From: Sulfolobaceae archaeon
GTDB taxonomy: Archaea > Thermoproteota > Thermoprotei_A > Sulfolobales > Sulfolobaceae
Assembly: GCA_028277025.1 (NCBI GenBank)
Contig: JAPYVG010000004.1
Coordinates: forward strand, 41,001-105,000
Reading direction: 5' to 3'
DNA length: 64,000 nucleotides
This document shows positions 63,853 through 64,000 of this stretch, one piece after another. The position numbers and the translations under genes were made by a program. Position 1 is the stretch's first letter. Each line of letters opens with the position of its first letter. The notes below the pieces were generated by a model, which was not told the origin of the DNA, did not search any database, and was given only the letters and a program-made list of their open reading frames with translations.

Positions 63853-64000
63853 AAAACCTCAATCCTCCCATTAGAGTCAGAGAGTATGATCTCATAATCT
63901 TTATCTTTTATACAAAACACACCGTCTTCAACAACACCCGGAATATATTTAACGAACTTATCAAAACTACACAAGTCCTCAGAATTAACTTCGACGTCTA
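63849..64000 (-). CDS. rpiA: Ribose-5-phosphate isomerase A, C-terminal part
   Basis: Reverse-strand frame entering from the right edge and ending at TAG 63851-63849. The readable end is VEVNSEDLCSFDKFVKYIPG, then VVEDGVFCIKD and a final GRIEVF. The IPGVVE-x-G-F segment is the family's characteristic end. It interconverts ribose- and ribulose-5-phosphate. Its stop overlaps that of the convergent pilin-like gene. Confidence 0.7.
   Translation of the reverse strand, partial: DVEVNSEDLCSFDKFVKYIPGVVEDGVFCIKDKDYEIILSDSNGRIEVF

Overview
The window reads as chromosomal DNA of a hyperthermophilic crenarchaeon of the order Sulfolobales. Evidence: low GC and many leaderless genes with a TATA box about 25 nt before the start codon; reverse gyrase, two Alba proteins, Cren7, thermosome, TBP, TFB, TFE-beta and WhiP; Nop5/fibrillarin/Gar1 RNA-modification proteins; an SSV-type virus integrase remnant; archaeal GatDE and topoisomerase VI. 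The genus cannot be fixed by eye.

Layout. 1-9.5 kb: end of a UbiD-family gene, the threonine operon (thrC, aspartokinase, asd), a PHP protein, NreA repair protein with a PCNA-binding tail, argF, an NAD-kinase-like gene, and whiP, the initiator of the third Sulfolobales replication origin. The AT-rich spacer after whiP is a candidate oriC3. 9.6-16.6 kb: small Cys-rich and winged-helix proteins, a degenerate Ncs6/TtuA-like protein, thermosome alpha and argS. 16.6-17.3 kb: tRNA-Arg(GCG) holding the relic of an integrated SSV-like element, namely int(N) and a frameshifted GC-rich foreign ORF. 17.4-29 kb: class II ribonucleotide reductase, gatE-gatD, S30e, and the Nop5-fibrillarin-UPF0216-HTH-Trm1 operon. 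29-34.6 kb: basal transcription factors TFE-beta, TFB2 (after gar1) and TBP. 34.6-40 kb: diphthamide, flavin, wyosine and amidotransferase genes. 40-60 kb: XPB helicase, Alba1, reverse gyrase, Alba2, Lhr helicase, RtcB, deoxyhypusine synthase, topoisomerase VI, aIF5A, SRP54, a Pus10-like protein and Cren7. 60-64 kb: pyrH, homocitrate synthase lysS, an intron-containing tRNA-Leu(CAA), a large type IV pilin-like surface protein and the end of rpiA.

Most of the window is core information-processing DNA, not an accessory island; I see no complete mobile element, CRISPR array or toxin-antitoxin locus. The less obvious material is a Ctu2/Ncs2-like degenerate thiolation protein; three candidate C/D-box guide RNAs in spacers, two of them with a plausible TATA box; a Pus10-like protein without the usual catalytic motif; an SDR without its catalytic Tyr/Lys; a tandem palindromic TATA array before tbp; a TATA-like element shared by argS and a divergent gene; and a recurring four-cysteine mini-domain. 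Four small genes below the usual length cut-off were found by reading: S30e, Cren7, a 48-residue zinc protein and a 67-residue partner of the argS-divergent operon.
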